The notes beneath the pieces were generated by a model that was not told the DNA's origin, searched no databases, and saw only the letters and a program-made list of their open reading frames with translations. From positions 1-26,521 of the forward strand of contig JASGEH010000175.1 in assembly GCA_047606565.1 (NCBI GenBank): a stretch of 26,521 nt of DNA. Direction: 5' to 3'. A program made the translations under genes and the position numbers. Numbering within the stretch: position 1 is the stretch's first letter; each line of letters starts with the position of its first letter. Positions 7,752 to 16,017 of the stretch are shown in pieces. Origin of the DNA: Comamonas_F sp047606565 (lineage in GTDB: Bacteria; Pseudomonadota; Gammaproteobacteria; Burkholderiales; Burkholderiaceae_C).

Positions 7752-10700
7752 TCAGTTCTTCTTTCCTTGTTGTTCTTGGGGCGGGGCCGCCTGCGCGGCG
7801 CTGTCTGCGGCACTTTTCACGGCACGGTCGACGGCGGCCTGCACCAACCGCTCCATGCCCATGAAGCGCGAGCCCTTGACCAGCACCGCCGCCAGTTGCG
7901 GCAGCGCCGCCGGCAGCGCCGCCTGCAGCGCCTCGATGCGGTCGGCATGCCAGGTCTGCACACCGCTGGCGGCCCGTTCGGCGGCGGCGCTGGCGTGGCG
8001 GCTTTGCGCGCCCAGCGTCCACAGGTGGTCGATGCCGCGCTCGGCCGCGTACTGGCCGACCTCGGCATGGAAGGCCGGGCCCTGGTCGCCGACCTCGCCC
8101 ATGTCGCCCAGCACCAGCAGGCGCGGCGCGGGCAGCTCGGCCAGCACGTCGATGGCCGCGCGCACCGAGTCCGGATTGGCGTTGTAGCTGTCGTCGATCA
8201 ACGTGACGGCATGACCATCCAGGTCGAGCACCCGCGCGTGCGAGCGCCCGCGCACCGGCCGGAAGGCACCGATGCCGCGCGCGATCACCGCCGGCCGCGC
8301 GCCGGCCGCCGTCGCGCAGGCCACCACCGCCAGCGCGTTGCGCACGTTGTGGCGGCCAGCCAGATGCAGCTCGAAAGCCAGAGCCTGGCCGTCCACGCGC
8401 GCCTCGACGCGCCAGTGGTCGCCCGCCCACTGGGCACTGCCGGTGACGTCCGGCGCGCCGGCCAGGCCGAAGGTGCGGATCGCGGCAGTGCCGGCCATCG
8501 CCTGCCACAGCGGCGCATAGTCCTCGTCGGCCGGGAACACCGCCGTGCCGCCGGGGGCCAGCGCGTGGAACACGCTGCCGTTCTCGCGCGCGACGGCTTC
8601 GACCGTGGCCATGAACTCCTGGTGCTCGCGCTGCGCGTTGTTGACCAGCGCCACCGTGGGCGCGGCCAGCGGCGCCAGCCAGCCGATCTCACCGGGGTGA
8701 TTCATGCCCAGTTCGACCACCGCCGCGCAGTGGTGCGCGCGCAGCCGCAGCAGCGTCAGCGGCAGGCCGATGTCGTTGTTGAAATTGCCCTGGGTGGCCA
8801 GCGCCGCCTCGCCATGCCAGGCGCGCAGCACCGAGGCCAGCATCTGCGTGACGGTGGTCTTGCCGTTGCTGCCGGTGACCGCGATGAGCGGCAGGCTGAA
8901 CTGCGCGCGCCAGGCGGCAGCCAGCAGCCCCAGCGCGCGGCGGCTGTCGCCGACCTCCAGGCCGGGCAGGCCACAGCCATCGACGCCGCGCTCGGCCAGC
9001 ACCGCGCGCGCGCCGCGTTGCGCGGCCTGGTCCAGAAAGTCGTGGGCGTCGAAAGTATCGCCGCGCAGGGCCAGGAACAGGTCGCCGGCGGCCAGCGAGC
9101 GGCTGTCGGTGTGCACGCGCTGCACCACCACCTCGCCCGCGCCGACCAGCCGCACCGGCTCGCCGGCCTGCCGCAGCCATTCGGCGGCTTGCGCCAGCGT
9201 GAGGCTCAAGCCATCGGCCGGCTCGGCAGCGGCCGCGCCGGACCGCCGCGCCAGTGCGGCGCGCGCGTGGTCTTCGTCGGAGAACGGGTGCTTCACGCCC
9301 GCGATCTCCTGGTACTGCTCGTGGCCCTTGCCGGCGATCAGCACCACGTCCAGCGGCTCGGCCTGGGCCAGCGTGTCGGCGATGGCCTGGGCGCGGTCGG
9401 GCTGGACCACCACGCGCGAAGGCGTCTTCAGGCCGGCCAGCATCTGGTCGATGATGGCCAGCGGCTGCTCGCCACGCGGGTTGTCGCTGGTGATGACGAC
9501 GGCGTCGGCCAGCCGCTCGGCGATTTCGGCCATCAGCGGGCGCTTGCCCGCATCGCGCTCGCCGCCACAGCCCAGCACGATGTGCAGCCGCCCGCCGCGG
9601 CCCTGCGCCAGCGGCCGCAGCGCCAGCAAAACTTTCTCGACCGCGTCGGGCGTGTGGGCGAAGTCGACCACCGCCAGCGGCTGGCCCTCGCCGCCCTGGC
9701 AGGCCATGCGCCCGGGCACCGGCTGCAGGCCGGCGCAGGCGCGCACCGCTGCATCCAGCGCGATGCCCAGCGCCCGCAGGCCGCCCAGCACCGCCAGCAG
9801 GTTGGCGACGTTGTGCTCGCCAGCCAGACGGGTGCGCAGGCGCAGCGGGGGAGCGGCATCAGTGCCGGCGGTGCGCTCGGTCACGTCGAAAGCCAGGCCG
9901 CCGCCTTCGTAGGCCAGGCCCGAGGCGCGCAGGCGCGCGGCTTCGTGCAAGCCATAGGTCCACACCGCCAGATCCTCGTGCGCGGCCCGCGCCTGCAGTT
10001 GCGCGGCCAGTTCGCGACCCTGGGCGTCGTCGATGTTGAGCACGGCCGCCTCCAGCCCGTTCCAGCGGAACAGCTCGGCCTTGGCGGCCCAGTAGGCGCC
10101 CATGCTGCCGTGGTAGTCGAGGTGGTCCTGCGAGAAATTGGTGTAGAGCGCGACCTTGATGCGCACGCCGTCGAGGCGCTGCTCGGCCAGCCCGATCGAC
10201 GAAGCCTCGATGGCGCAGGCCGAATAGCCGGCGTCGGCGAAGTCGCGGAAAGCCGCATGCAGCGTGAGCGGGTCGGGCGTGGTCAGGCCAGTGTCGCGCA
10301 CCGCCGGCGGCTGGCCGACCCCCAGCGTGCCGACGAAGCCGCAGGGCGCCTGTTCGCGGCAGGCCGACAGCGCCTGCGCCAGCCACCAGGCGGTGCTGGT
10401 CTTGCCATTGGTGCCGGTGACGGCCAGCACCTCGAGCGCGTGGCTGGGCTGCTCGTTCCAGGCCGCAGCGATGGCGCCGGTGTCGGCCTTGAGGCCGTCG
10501 TAGAGCGCCACGCGCGCGCGCTGCGCGGCGTCCAGGCCGGCCCAGGCAGCCTGCCATTCGGCCGCGCCCTGGTACTCGACCAGGCAGGCCGCCGCGCCTT
10601 GCGCGAAGGCCTCGGCGACGAAACGGCGGCCGTCGGCGGCCGCGCCCGGCCAGGCCACGAAGGCGCTGCCCGCGGCCACGCGCCGGCTGTCCACCGTCAA

Positions 10701-10775
10701 CGCGCGCGCGCCCTGTTCGCGCAACCATTGCACGGCCAGGGCGGGGGTGTGGAAGGTGGGGTGGGCAAGCGTCAT
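7752..10775 (-). CDS. murEF: Fused MurE-MurF ligase: mDAP-adding and D-Ala-D-Ala-adding enzyme
   Basis: One uninterrupted 1007-residue frame holds two complete Mur ligases. Residues about 1-510 are MurE: ATP loop VTGTNGKT (119-126), ASSIGLAEQRLDG, NFSQDHLDYHG, and ITSDNPRGE, whose DNPR (431-434) is the signature for meso-diaminopimelate rather than lysine. Residues about 524-1007 are MurF: THTDSR-like VHTDSRSL (554-561), a second ATP loop VTGSNGKT (633-640), MNHPGEIGWLA and DDSYNANPDS. A linker of about a dozen residues rich in Ala, Ser and Glu joins them. The fusion would carry out two successive ligations, making UDP-MurNAc-pentapeptide. The ATG at 10775 overlaps the ftsI stop and has GAGGAG about eight bases upstream. 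Such fusions are known in Bordetella and other Burkholderiales. Confidence 0.96.
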   Translation of the reverse strand: MTLAHPTFHTPALAVQWLREQGARALTVDSRRVAAGSAFVAWPGAAADGRRFVAEAFAQGAAACLVEYQGAAEWQAAWAGLDAAQRARVALYDGLKADTGAIAAAWNEQPSHALEVLAVTGTNGKTSTAWWLAQALSACREQAPCGFVGTLGVGQPPAVRDTGLTTPDPLTLHAAFRDFADAGYSACAIEASSIGLAEQRLDGVRIKVALYTNFSQDHLDYHGSMGAYWAAKAELFRWNGLEAAVLNIDDAQGRELAAQLQARAAHEDLAVWTYGLHEAARLRASGLAYEGGGLAFDVTERTAGTDAAPPLRLRTRLAGEHNVANLLAVLGGLRALGIALDAAVRACAGLQPVPGRMACQGGEGQPLAVVDFAHTPDAVEKVLLALRPLAQGRGGRLHIVLGCGGERDAGKRPLMAEIAERLADAVVITSDNPRGEQPLAIIDQMLAGLKTPSRVVVQPDRAQAIADTLAQAEPLDVVLIAGKGHEQYQEIAGVKHPFSDEDHARAALARRSGAAAAEPADGLSLTLAQAAEWLRQAGEPVRLVGAGEVVVQRVHTDSRSLAAGDLFLALRGDTFDAHDFLDQAAQRGARAVLAERGVDGCGLPGLEVGDSRRALGLLAAAWRAQFSLPLIAVTGSNGKTTVTQMLASVLRAWHGEAALATQGNFNNDIGLPLTLLRLRAHHCAAVVELGMNHPGEIGWLAPLAAPTVALVNNAQREHQEFMATVEAVARENGSVFHALAPGGTAVFPADEDYAPLWQAMAGTAAIRTFGLAGAPDVTGSAQWAGDHWRVEARVDGQALAFELHLAGRHNVRNALAVVACATAAGARPAVIARGIGAFRPVRGRSHARVLDLDGHAVTLIDDSYNANPDSVRAAIDVLAELPAPRLLVLGDMGEVGDQGPAFHAEVGQYAAERGIDHLWTLGAQSRHASAAAERAASGVQTWHADRIEALQAALPAALPQLAAVLVKGSRFMGMERLVQAAVDRAVKSAADSAAQAAPPQEQQGKKN

Positions 10776-12523
10776 GACGGATGCTCCTCGCTCACCGGCT
10801 CCTCGATTTCCTGCGCGTTGATCTGCGGTTTGACCGCCATGTCCGGCGGCACGCCCATCATGCGCAGCGTCTGCTGGACCACCTGGCTGAACACCGGGCC
10901 GGCCACGGTGCCGCCGTAGTAGGAGCCGGCGCCGGGCTCGTCGATCATCACCGCCACGATGATGCGCGGGTGGTCGATCGGCGCCATGCCGGCGAACCAC
11001 GCGCGGTACTTGCCCGCCGCGTAGCCCTTGCCGGCCTGCTTGCGCGCGGTGCCCGACTTGCCGCCGATGGTGTAGCCCACGGTCTGGGCGCGCTGGCCGG
11101 TGCCGCCCGGCCCGGCGGCCAGCCACAGCATGTGCCGCACCTCGGCCGCGTTCTCGGCCGAGAACACGCGCGTGCCCACGGCCGGCTCGGGGCTCTTGAG
11201 GATGGTCGCCGGGATCACCCGGCCGTCGTGCGCGAACGCCGTGTAGGCGCGCGAGATCTGCAGCAGCGAGGTCGACAGGCCGTAGCCGTAGGACATGGTG
11301 GCCTGCTCGATCGGGCGCCAGCTCTTCCAGGGCCGCACCCGGCCCGAGACCGCGCCCGGGAACTCGATCTGCGGCTTCTGCCCCAGGCCCAACGCCGCGT
11401 AGGTGTTCCACATCTCCTGCGCACTGAGCAGTTGCGAGACCTTGGTGGCGCCCACGTTGCTGGACTTCTGGATCACGCCCTCGACCGTGAGCACGCCGTA
11501 GTTGTGGGTGTCGGTGATGGTCGAGCCGGTCACGGTGTAGCGGCCGGGCGTGGTGTCGATGATGGTGCGCGGCGTGACGCGCCGCAGCTCCAGCGCCGTG
11601 GCGATGGTCACCGGCTTCATGGTCGAGCCCGGCTCGAAGGTGTCGGTGACGGCGCGGTTGCGCAGCATCTCGCCGGTCAGGTTCTGGCGGTTGTTGGGGT
11701 CGTAGCTGGGGTAGTTGGCCAGCGCCAGCAACTCGCCGGTGACGGTGTCGAGCACCACCACGCTGCCAGCCTTGGCCTTGTTCTCGACGATGGCGTCGCG
11801 CAGCTTCTGGTAGGCGAAGAACTGCACCTTGCTGTCGATCGACAGCTGGATGTCCCGGCCGTCGACCGGCGGCACCTGGTCGCCCACGTCGTCGACCACG
11901 CGGCCAATGCGGTCCTTGATGACGCGGCGCGAGCCGGGGCGGCCAGCGAGCTGCTTGTCGAAGCTCAGCTCGATGCCTTCCTGCCCGTGGTCCTCCACGT
12001 TGGTGAAGCCGACCACGTGCGCGGCGGCCTCGCCCTCGGGGTACTGGCGCTTGTATTCCTCGCGCTGGTAGATGCCCTTGATCTTGAGCTCGGCGATCTG
12101 CCGGGCCACCGGCACGTCGACCTGGCGCTTGAGCCAGACGAAGGTCTTGTCCTCGTTGGCCAGCTTCTTGTTGAGTTCGGCCAGCGGCATGTCCAGCAGC
12201 CGGGCCAGTTGCGCCAGCCGGGCCGGGTCGCGCTCGACGTCCTCGGGGATCGCCCAGATGCTCTGCGCCGGGATGCTGGAGGCCAGGATCAGCCCGTTGC
12301 GGTCGAGAATGCGGCCGCGGTTGGCCGGCAACTCCAGCGTGCGCGCGAAGCGCACCTCGCCCTGGCGCTGGTAGAAATCGCGGTCGATCACCTGCACCCA
12401 GGCGGCGCGCGCGCCCAGACCGACGAAGCACAGCGCCAGGCAGGCGACCACGAACTTGCTGCGCCAGACCGGGGTCTTGCTGGCCAGCAGCGGGCTCGAC
12501 GAATAACGGACGCTGCGCCTCAC
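10772..12523 (-). CDS. ftsI: Septal peptidoglycan transpeptidase PBP3
   Basis: FtsI is a class B penicillin-binding protein, anchored in the inner membrane with its catalytic domain in the periplasm, which cross-links new septal peptidoglycan made by FtsW. The 583-residue protein has a basic N-terminus, one membrane helix (about residues 23-43), the dimerisation-domain motif ANRGRILDRNG (67-77), and all three active-site motifs: STMK (300-303, catalytic Ser300), SSN (354-356) and KSGT (489-492). The start is a GTG at 12523 that overlaps the ftsL stop as GTGA. No ATG lies close by in frame. The stop overlaps the murEF start. Confidence 0.96.
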   Translation of the reverse strand: MRRSVRYSSSPLLASKTPVWRSKFVVACLALCFVGLGARAAWVQVIDRDFYQRQGEVRFARTLELPANRGRILDRNGLILASSIPAQSIWAIPEDVERDPARLAQLARLLDMPLAELNKKLANEDKTFVWLKRQVDVPVARQIAELKIKGIYQREEYKRQYPEGEAAAHVVGFTNVEDHGQEGIELSFDKQLAGRPGSRRVIKDRIGRVVDDVGDQVPPVDGRDIQLSIDSKVQFFAYQKLRDAIVENKAKAGSVVVLDTVTGELLALANYPSYDPNNRQNLTGEMLRNRAVTDTFEPGSTMKPVTIATALELRRVTPRTIIDTTPGRYTVTGSTITDTHNYGVLTVEGVIQKSSNVGATKVSQLLSAQEMWNTYAALGLGQKPQIEFPGAVSGRVRPWKSWRPIEQATMSYGYGLSTSLLQISRAYTAFAHDGRVIPATILKSPEPAVGTRVFSAENAAEVRHMLWLAAGPGGTGQRAQTVGYTIGGKSGTARKQAGKGYAAGKYRAWFAGMAPIDHPRIIVAVMIDEPGAGSYYGGTVAGPVFSQVVQQTLRMMGVPPDMAVKPQINAQEIEEPVSEEHPS

Positions 12524-12849
12524 CGCCGGCCTCCGGGTTCGGCGGCGGCGCCGGCCGTGGTGGGCTGCGGCGGCACATACTGCGGCACCTGCACGCCCAC
12601 GTAGTCGGTGGTGGCCGGCGTGGGGGTGACCATCTTGAGCTTGTCCTTGGCCAGCTGTTCCACACGCAGGTGGGTGGCCTGGGCGCGCTTTTCGACCTGC
12701 AGGCGCTCGAACTCGACGTCGAGCTTGCGCGCCTCGTTGACCGCGCGGTCGTGTTGCACGAACAGGTTGCGCGAGTCGTGCTGGGCGTGCACCACGGCCA
12801 GCGCGCTGAGCACCGCGCTCAGCAGCAGCAGCAGGTTGAGCCGCGTCAT
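12520..12849 (-). CDS. ftsL: Cell division protein FtsL
   Basis: FtsL is a small bitopic membrane protein that, with FtsB and FtsQ, recruits and activates FtsWI at the septum. The 109-residue product has a hydrophobic N-terminal helix (LNLLLLLSAVLSALAVVHA, about residues 4-22) followed by a periplasmic segment of about 50 residues with heptad-like hydrophobic spacing (LDVEFERLQVEKRAQATHL), as expected for the FtsL-FtsB coiled coil. The proline-rich C-terminal tail is probably disordered. Sequence conservation in this family is low, so the call rests on the topology and on the position between rsmH and ftsI. The ATG at 12849 overlaps the rsmH stop. Confidence 0.92.
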   Translation of the reverse strand: MTRLNLLLLLSAVLSALAVVHAQHDSRNLFVQHDRAVNEARKLDVEFERLQVEKRAQATHLRVEQLAKDKLKMVTPTPATTDYVGVQVPQYVPPQPTTAGAAAEPGGRR

Positions 12850-13814
12850 GCCGCCTCCTTGCCGACCCGCGCGAACGCCAGGTCGGTGCGGCAGGCCACG
12901 CGCATGATGGCGCTGCGCGCGCGCGCGTTGGCCGCGACCTCGGCGGCCGACGGCTTGATGCGCTCGCCCGCCGAGAAGGCCAGCGGACGCGGCGGCGCGA
13001 AGGGCGCGCGCCGGTCGTAGACCTCGCGCGAATGCCGGGTGATGAAGTTCTTGACGATGCGGTCTTCGAGCGAGTGGAAGCTGATCACCACCAGCCGCCC
13101 GCCCGGCTTGAGCACCTTGAGCGCGCCGTCTAGCGCCTGTTGCAGTTCCTCGAGCTCGGCATTGATGAAAATCCGAAGAGCCTGAAAGGTCCGGGTGGCG
13201 GGATTCTGGCCGGCCTCGCGGGTCTTGACCGCGCCAGCCACGAGCTGGGCCAGCTCGGCGGTTGTCGAGAGTGGGCCGCGTTCCTGCCGGCGAGCAACAA
13301 TCGCCTTTGCAATTGGGCCAGCAAACCGTTCTTCACCGTACTCACGTATCACCTCCGCAATCTGCTGCACCTCGGCGTGGGCCAGCCAGTCGGCCACGCT
13401 TTCGCCGCGTGTCGTGTCCATGCGCATGTCCAGTGGCCCGTCGAAGCGGAAGCTGAAGCCGCGCAGAGGGTCGTCGATCTGCGGCGAACTCACGCCCAGA
13501 TCCAGGAGCAGGCCATCGACGCTGGCCTCGGGCAGTTCGCCCAGACTGGAAAAGCCCGCGTGGCGGATCGCCAGCCGGGCATCGGCCAGCTGGCTGGCCA
13601 CCTCGATGGCCTGCGGGTCCTTGTCGAACACCGTCACGCGGTCGGCCGGCGCCAGCCGCGACAGCAGCAGCCGGGTGTGGCCACCGCGGCCGAAAGTGCC
13701 ATCGACGAAATGGCGCGCGGGCGGCGGCACGCCGTCCGGGGCCGTGCCTGCGGGCTGCTGGAGCAGTGCCCGCACCGCCTCCTCGAGCAAGACGGTGGTG
13801 TGAGTCAGAACCAT
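12846..13814 (-). CDS. rsmH: 16S rRNA m4C1402 methyltransferase RsmH (MraW)
   Basis: RsmH uses S-adenosylmethionine to methylate N4 of C1402 in 16S rRNA, tuning decoding at the ribosomal P site. From the ATG at 13814 the protein has 322 residues: HTTVLLEEAV at the start, the SAM-binding DGTFGRGGHT (38-47), LLLDLGVSSPQ, GFSFRFDGPLDMRMD, ALRIFINAELEEL and VISFHSLEDRIVK. A GTG at 13823 would add three residues (MVS); I prefer the ATG because GGTGG sits five bases upstream of it. About residues 150-228 (13130-13366) use codons such as ATA, GTT, GCT, CCA, ACA and CTA that are rare in the rest of the gene, which suggests a recombined segment; the protein motifs there are intact. Confidence 0.95.
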   Translation of the reverse strand: MVLTHTTVLLEEAVRALLQQPAGTAPDGVPPPARHFVDGTFGRGGHTRLLLSRLAPADRVTVFDKDPQAIEVASQLADARLAIRHAGFSSLGELPEASVDGLLLDLGVSSPQIDDPLRGFSFRFDGPLDMRMDTTRGESVADWLAHAEVQQIAEVIREYGEERFAGPIAKAIVARRQERGPLSTTAELAQLVAGAVKTREAGQNPATRTFQALRIFINAELEELQQALDGALKVLKPGGRLVVISFHSLEDRIVKNFITRHSREVYDRRAPFAPPRPLAFSAGERIKPSAAEVAANARARSAIMRVACRTDLAFARVGKEAA

Positions 13815-13828
13815 GGATACCACCGGGC

Positions 13829-14257
13829 CTAGAAAGAGAAATCCTTGAAGACGTCAGGCATCTCGGCCTGCATGGCTTTCGCCTCTTCTTCCGCGTAACG
13901 TGCCGCATCCCACAGCTCGAAGTAGTCCCCCATGCCCAGCAGCGTGACCGACTTGCCGATGGCGGCGGCGGCCCGCAGCTCGGGCGCGATCAGGATGCGG
14001 CCGGCCGCGTCCATTTCGACGTCGCAGGCGTTGCCGAGAAAGATGCGCTTCCACCAGTGGGCCTGGGCCGGCAAGGCGTTGATGCGCTCGCGAAACTTGT
14101 CCCATTCGGGGCGGGCGAACAGCATGAGGCAGCCGTGGGGATGTTTGGTGATGGTGAGCTGGCCGGCGGCGTTGGCGCTCAAGACGTCACGATGCCGGGT
14201 CGGCACCGAGAGCCGTCCTTTCGCATCGAGAGCCAGTGAAGAAGCGCCTTGAAACAT
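13829..14257 (-). CDS. mraZ: Transcriptional repressor MraZ
   Basis: MraZ is an AbrB-fold DNA-binding protein that forms ring-shaped oligomers and represses its own operon. The 142-residue product starts MFQGASSLALDAKGRLSVPTR and contains the two DxxxR half-repeats typical of the family, DAKGR (residues about 11-15) and DAAGR in the second half. It is the first gene of the dcw operon, 14 bases before the rsmH ATG. Four 10-base-spaced GTG boxes, the expected MraZ operator, lie 45-80 bases upstream of its start, so autoregulation of the operon is likely. Length and motifs are normal. Confidence 0.96.
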   Translation of the reverse strand: MFQGASSLALDAKGRLSVPTRHRDVLSANAAGQLTITKHPHGCLMLFARPEWDKFRERINALPAQAHWWKRIFLGNACDVEMDAAGRILIAPELRAAAAIGKSVTLLGMGDYFELWDAARYAEEEAKAMQAEMPDVFKDFSF

Positions 14258-14301
14258 GTCCGCCGTTGCCTGGGTTGGTCAGATGGGATGAAGTCCAGAT
14301 C

Positions 14302-14337
14302 AGACACTTCTCACCACCAAATTCCACTTTTTCCCAC
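14302..14337 (-). promoter_or_regulatory. Predicted MraZ operator: four GTG boxes at 10-base spacing
   Basis: Read on the minus strand there are four direct repeats whose starts are exactly 10 bases apart: GTGGGA (14337-14332), GTGGAA (14327-14322), GTGGTG (14317-14312) and GTGTCT (14307-14302). Known MraZ sites are tandem GTGGG-type boxes separated by about 5 bases, one helical turn per box, in front of mraZ. The first box is the best match and the fourth is degenerate. Position and spacing fit binding by an MraZ ring. Binding itself is inference. Confidence 0.82.
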
Positions 14338-14399
14338 TTTATCAGGAAATGCCCATCAAACCTACACTCGATGACGTTTTTTTTGAATGAAATCAAAGA

Positions 14400-14428
14400 C
14401 TTAGACCAAACTCCACACAAAATAACAA
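14400..14428 (-). promoter_or_regulatory. Candidate sigma-70 promoter for the dcw operon
   Basis: In the AT-rich leader, the minus strand has TTGTTA (14428-14423), a 17-base spacer and TCTAAG (14405-14400), each hexamer matching the consensus at four of six positions. An AT-rich run just upstream (14431-14470) could act as an UP element. The promoter would start transcription near 14393 and place the MraZ boxes in the early transcribed region. Other weak hexamers exist in this stretch, so the exact location is uncertain. Confidence 0.25.
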
Positions 14429-14483
14429 GTCGTTTTCCTTATATAAATTAATGACTTAGCTCTTTGAATGAATGTTCAGCCTG

Positions 14484-14521
14484 AAAAAAAACCGAAGCCG
14501 CTGGAACCCCAGCGGCTTCGG
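14484..14521 (-). terminator. Rho-independent terminator of the hslVU transcript
   Basis: A perfect 13-base stem, CCGAAGCCGCTGG (14492-14504) with CCAGCGGCTTCGG (14509-14521), encloses a 4-base loop. Eight A residues at 14484-14491 follow on the plus-strand left side, so a minus-strand transcript ends in hairpin plus U8. The orientation fits termination 90 bases after the hslU stop and insulates the dcw operon from upstream transcription. Confidence 0.93.
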
Positions 14522-14610
14522 CAGGCCGTAAATCAACCCTGTAGGACCCGTCCTAGGGTGCCGTCAGCCCGGAACGCGCCATTCGTCGCGCCGGCCTGGA
14601 AACCATCGCT

Positions 14611-15930
14611 TTACAAAATGAAGCGAGACAGGTCTTCGTCCTGGCTGACCTCGGACAGGCGGGCATCGACATAGGCGGCGTCGATGACCACGGTCTGCCG
14701 CTCCAGGCCGGGCGCGGCGAAGCTGACGTCCTCGAGCAACCGCTCCAGCACCGTGGCGAGCCGGCGCGCGCCGATGTTCTCGGTGTTTTCGTTGACGTGG
14801 TAGGCGATGGCGGCCAGCCGCTCGATGCCGTCAGGACGGAAGTCGAGCGTGACGCCCTCGGTGGCCAGCAGCGCCTGGTACTGCTTGACCAGCGAGGCAT
14901 GGGTCTGCGTCAGAATGGCCTCGAAATCGCCGACCGACAGCGAGGCCAGCTCCACCCGGATCGGGAAGCGCCCCTGCAGCTCGGGGATCAGGTCGCTCGG
15001 GCGACTGAGGTGGAAGGCGCCGGAGGCGATGAACAGGATGTGGTCGGTCTTGACCATGCCGTACTTGGTGTTGACGCTGGTGCCCTCGACCAGCGGCAGC
15101 AGGTCGCGCTGCACGCCCTGGCGCGAGACGTCGGTGCCGCTGCTGCCCGAGCGCGTGGCGACCTTGTCGATCTCGTCGATGAAGACGATGCCGTTCTGCT
15201 CGGCGTTGAGCAGCGCCTGGGTCTTGATCTCGTCCTCGTTGACCAGCTTACCGGCTTCTTCCTCGACCAGCAGCCGGCGCGCCTCGGCGATGCGCAGCTT
15301 GCGGGCCTTGCGCTGCGAGCCAGCCGCGCCCGCGAACAGGCCGCGCAACTGCTCGGTCATCTCCTCCATGCCGGCCGGCCCCATGATTTCGAGCTGGCGC
15401 GGCTGCTCGGCCACGTCGATCTCGATCTCCTTGTCGTCGAGCTGGCCCTCGCGCAGCTTCTTGCGGAAGGTCTGGCGCGCGGCGCTGTCGGTGGCCGGGG
15501 CGCCGGGCTCGCGCGGCATGGGGATGAGGACATCGAGGATGCGCTCCTCGGCGGCGTCCTCGGCGCGCATGCGGACCTGGCGCGTGGCGGCCTCGCGGGT
15601 CTGCTTGACCGCCACCTCGACCAGATCGCGGACGATGGCGTCGACGTCCTTGCCGACGTAGCCCACCTCGGTGAACTTAGTCGCCTCGACCTTGACGAAG
15701 GGCGCGTCGGCCAGCCGCGCCAGACGGCGCGCGATCTCGGTCTTGCCGACGCCGGTGGGGCCGATCATCAGGATGTTCTTGGGCGTGATCTCGGGGCGCA
15801 GCTTGTCGTCGACCTGCTGGCGGCGCCAGCGGTTGCGCAGCGCGATGGCCACGGCGCGCTTGGCGTCGGCCTGGCCGACGATGTGGCGGTCCAGCTCAGA
15901 GACGATTTCCTGGGGGGTCATGGAGGACAT
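14611..15930 (-). CDS. hslU: ATPase subunit HslU (ClpY) of the HslVU protease
   Basis: HslU is the AAA+ unfoldase ring that feeds proteins into the HslV peptidase in the cytoplasm, chiefly during heat and protein-damage stress. The 439-residue protein has the N-terminal TPQEIVSELDRHIVGQ, Walker A GPTGVGKT (57-64), the pore motif GYVG (90-93), Walker B GIVFIDEIDK, a coiled I-domain in the middle and the C-terminal tail ending SRFIL, which in the family docks into HslV and activates it. The ATG at 15930 gives MSSMTPQ; an ATG at 15921 is equally possible. The gene follows hslV by 87 bases that include a 14-base GC palindrome at 15952-15965. Confidence 0.97.
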   Translation of the reverse strand: MSSMTPQEIVSELDRHIVGQADAKRAVAIALRNRWRRQQVDDKLRPEITPKNILMIGPTGVGKTEIARRLARLADAPFVKVEATKFTEVGYVGKDVDAIVRDLVEVAVKQTREAATRQVRMRAEDAAEERILDVLIPMPREPGAPATDSAARQTFRKKLREGQLDDKEIEIDVAEQPRQLEIMGPAGMEEMTEQLRGLFAGAAGSQRKARKLRIAEARRLLVEEEAGKLVNEDEIKTQALLNAEQNGIVFIDEIDKVATRSGSSGTDVSRQGVQRDLLPLVEGTSVNTKYGMVKTDHILFIASGAFHLSRPSDLIPELQGRFPIRVELASLSVGDFEAILTQTHASLVKQYQALLATEGVTLDFRPDGIERLAAIAYHVNENTENIGARRLATVLERLLEDVSFAAPGLERQTVVIDAAYVDARLSEVSQDEDLSRFIL

Positions 15931-16017
15931 GGGGCGATCCGTGTGGGCGAGGCCGCCCGGGCGGCGGGCGGACCAGGGGCGAACGAAGGAGGACGGTCGG
16001 CGGCCGTCAGAACGCGT

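Larger units (their letters stand above)
14258..14610. other. Intergenic leader between hslU and mraZ
   Basis: This 353-base stretch has no credible gene. It holds, from right to left in the direction of transcription, about 90 bases of hslU 3' untranslated sequence, the hslU terminator (14484-14521), an AT-rich block (about 14375-14470, markedly poorer in GC than anything else in the window), the MraZ boxes and the mraZ ribosome-binding region. A short bulged hairpin, CCCT..AGGA facing TCCTAGGG, lies at about 14537-14558 and has no U-tract. Confidence 0.7.

Noticed and set aside
7587..10919. Plus-strand open frame of 1110 codons opposite the murE-murF fusion.
   Set aside because: It is the antisense shadow of GC-rich coding DNA: rich in Arg, Gln, His and Gly, without family motifs, and the opposite frame carries two full ligases. 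Several other long antisense frames (for example 89-1231, 1315-2733, 4894-6585, 10781-12604, 14797-16566) were rejected for the same reason.
10776..12665. Upstream extension of the murE-murF frame through ftsI (open to 12665).
   Set aside because: The extension lies in an alternative frame of ftsI, is dominated by Arg, Gly and Ala and has no MurE-like sequence. The ATG at 10775 overlaps the ftsI stop like the other operon junctions.
14537..14558. Bulged hairpin just after the hslU stop.
   Set aside because: Short stem broken by a two-base bulge and no U-tract; the real terminator lies a few dozen bases further on.
15952..15965. 14-base palindrome GCCGCCCGGGCGGC between hslV and hslU.
   Set aside because: No loop and no U-tract, and such palindromes are frequent by chance at this GC content. 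Not supported as a terminator or operator.
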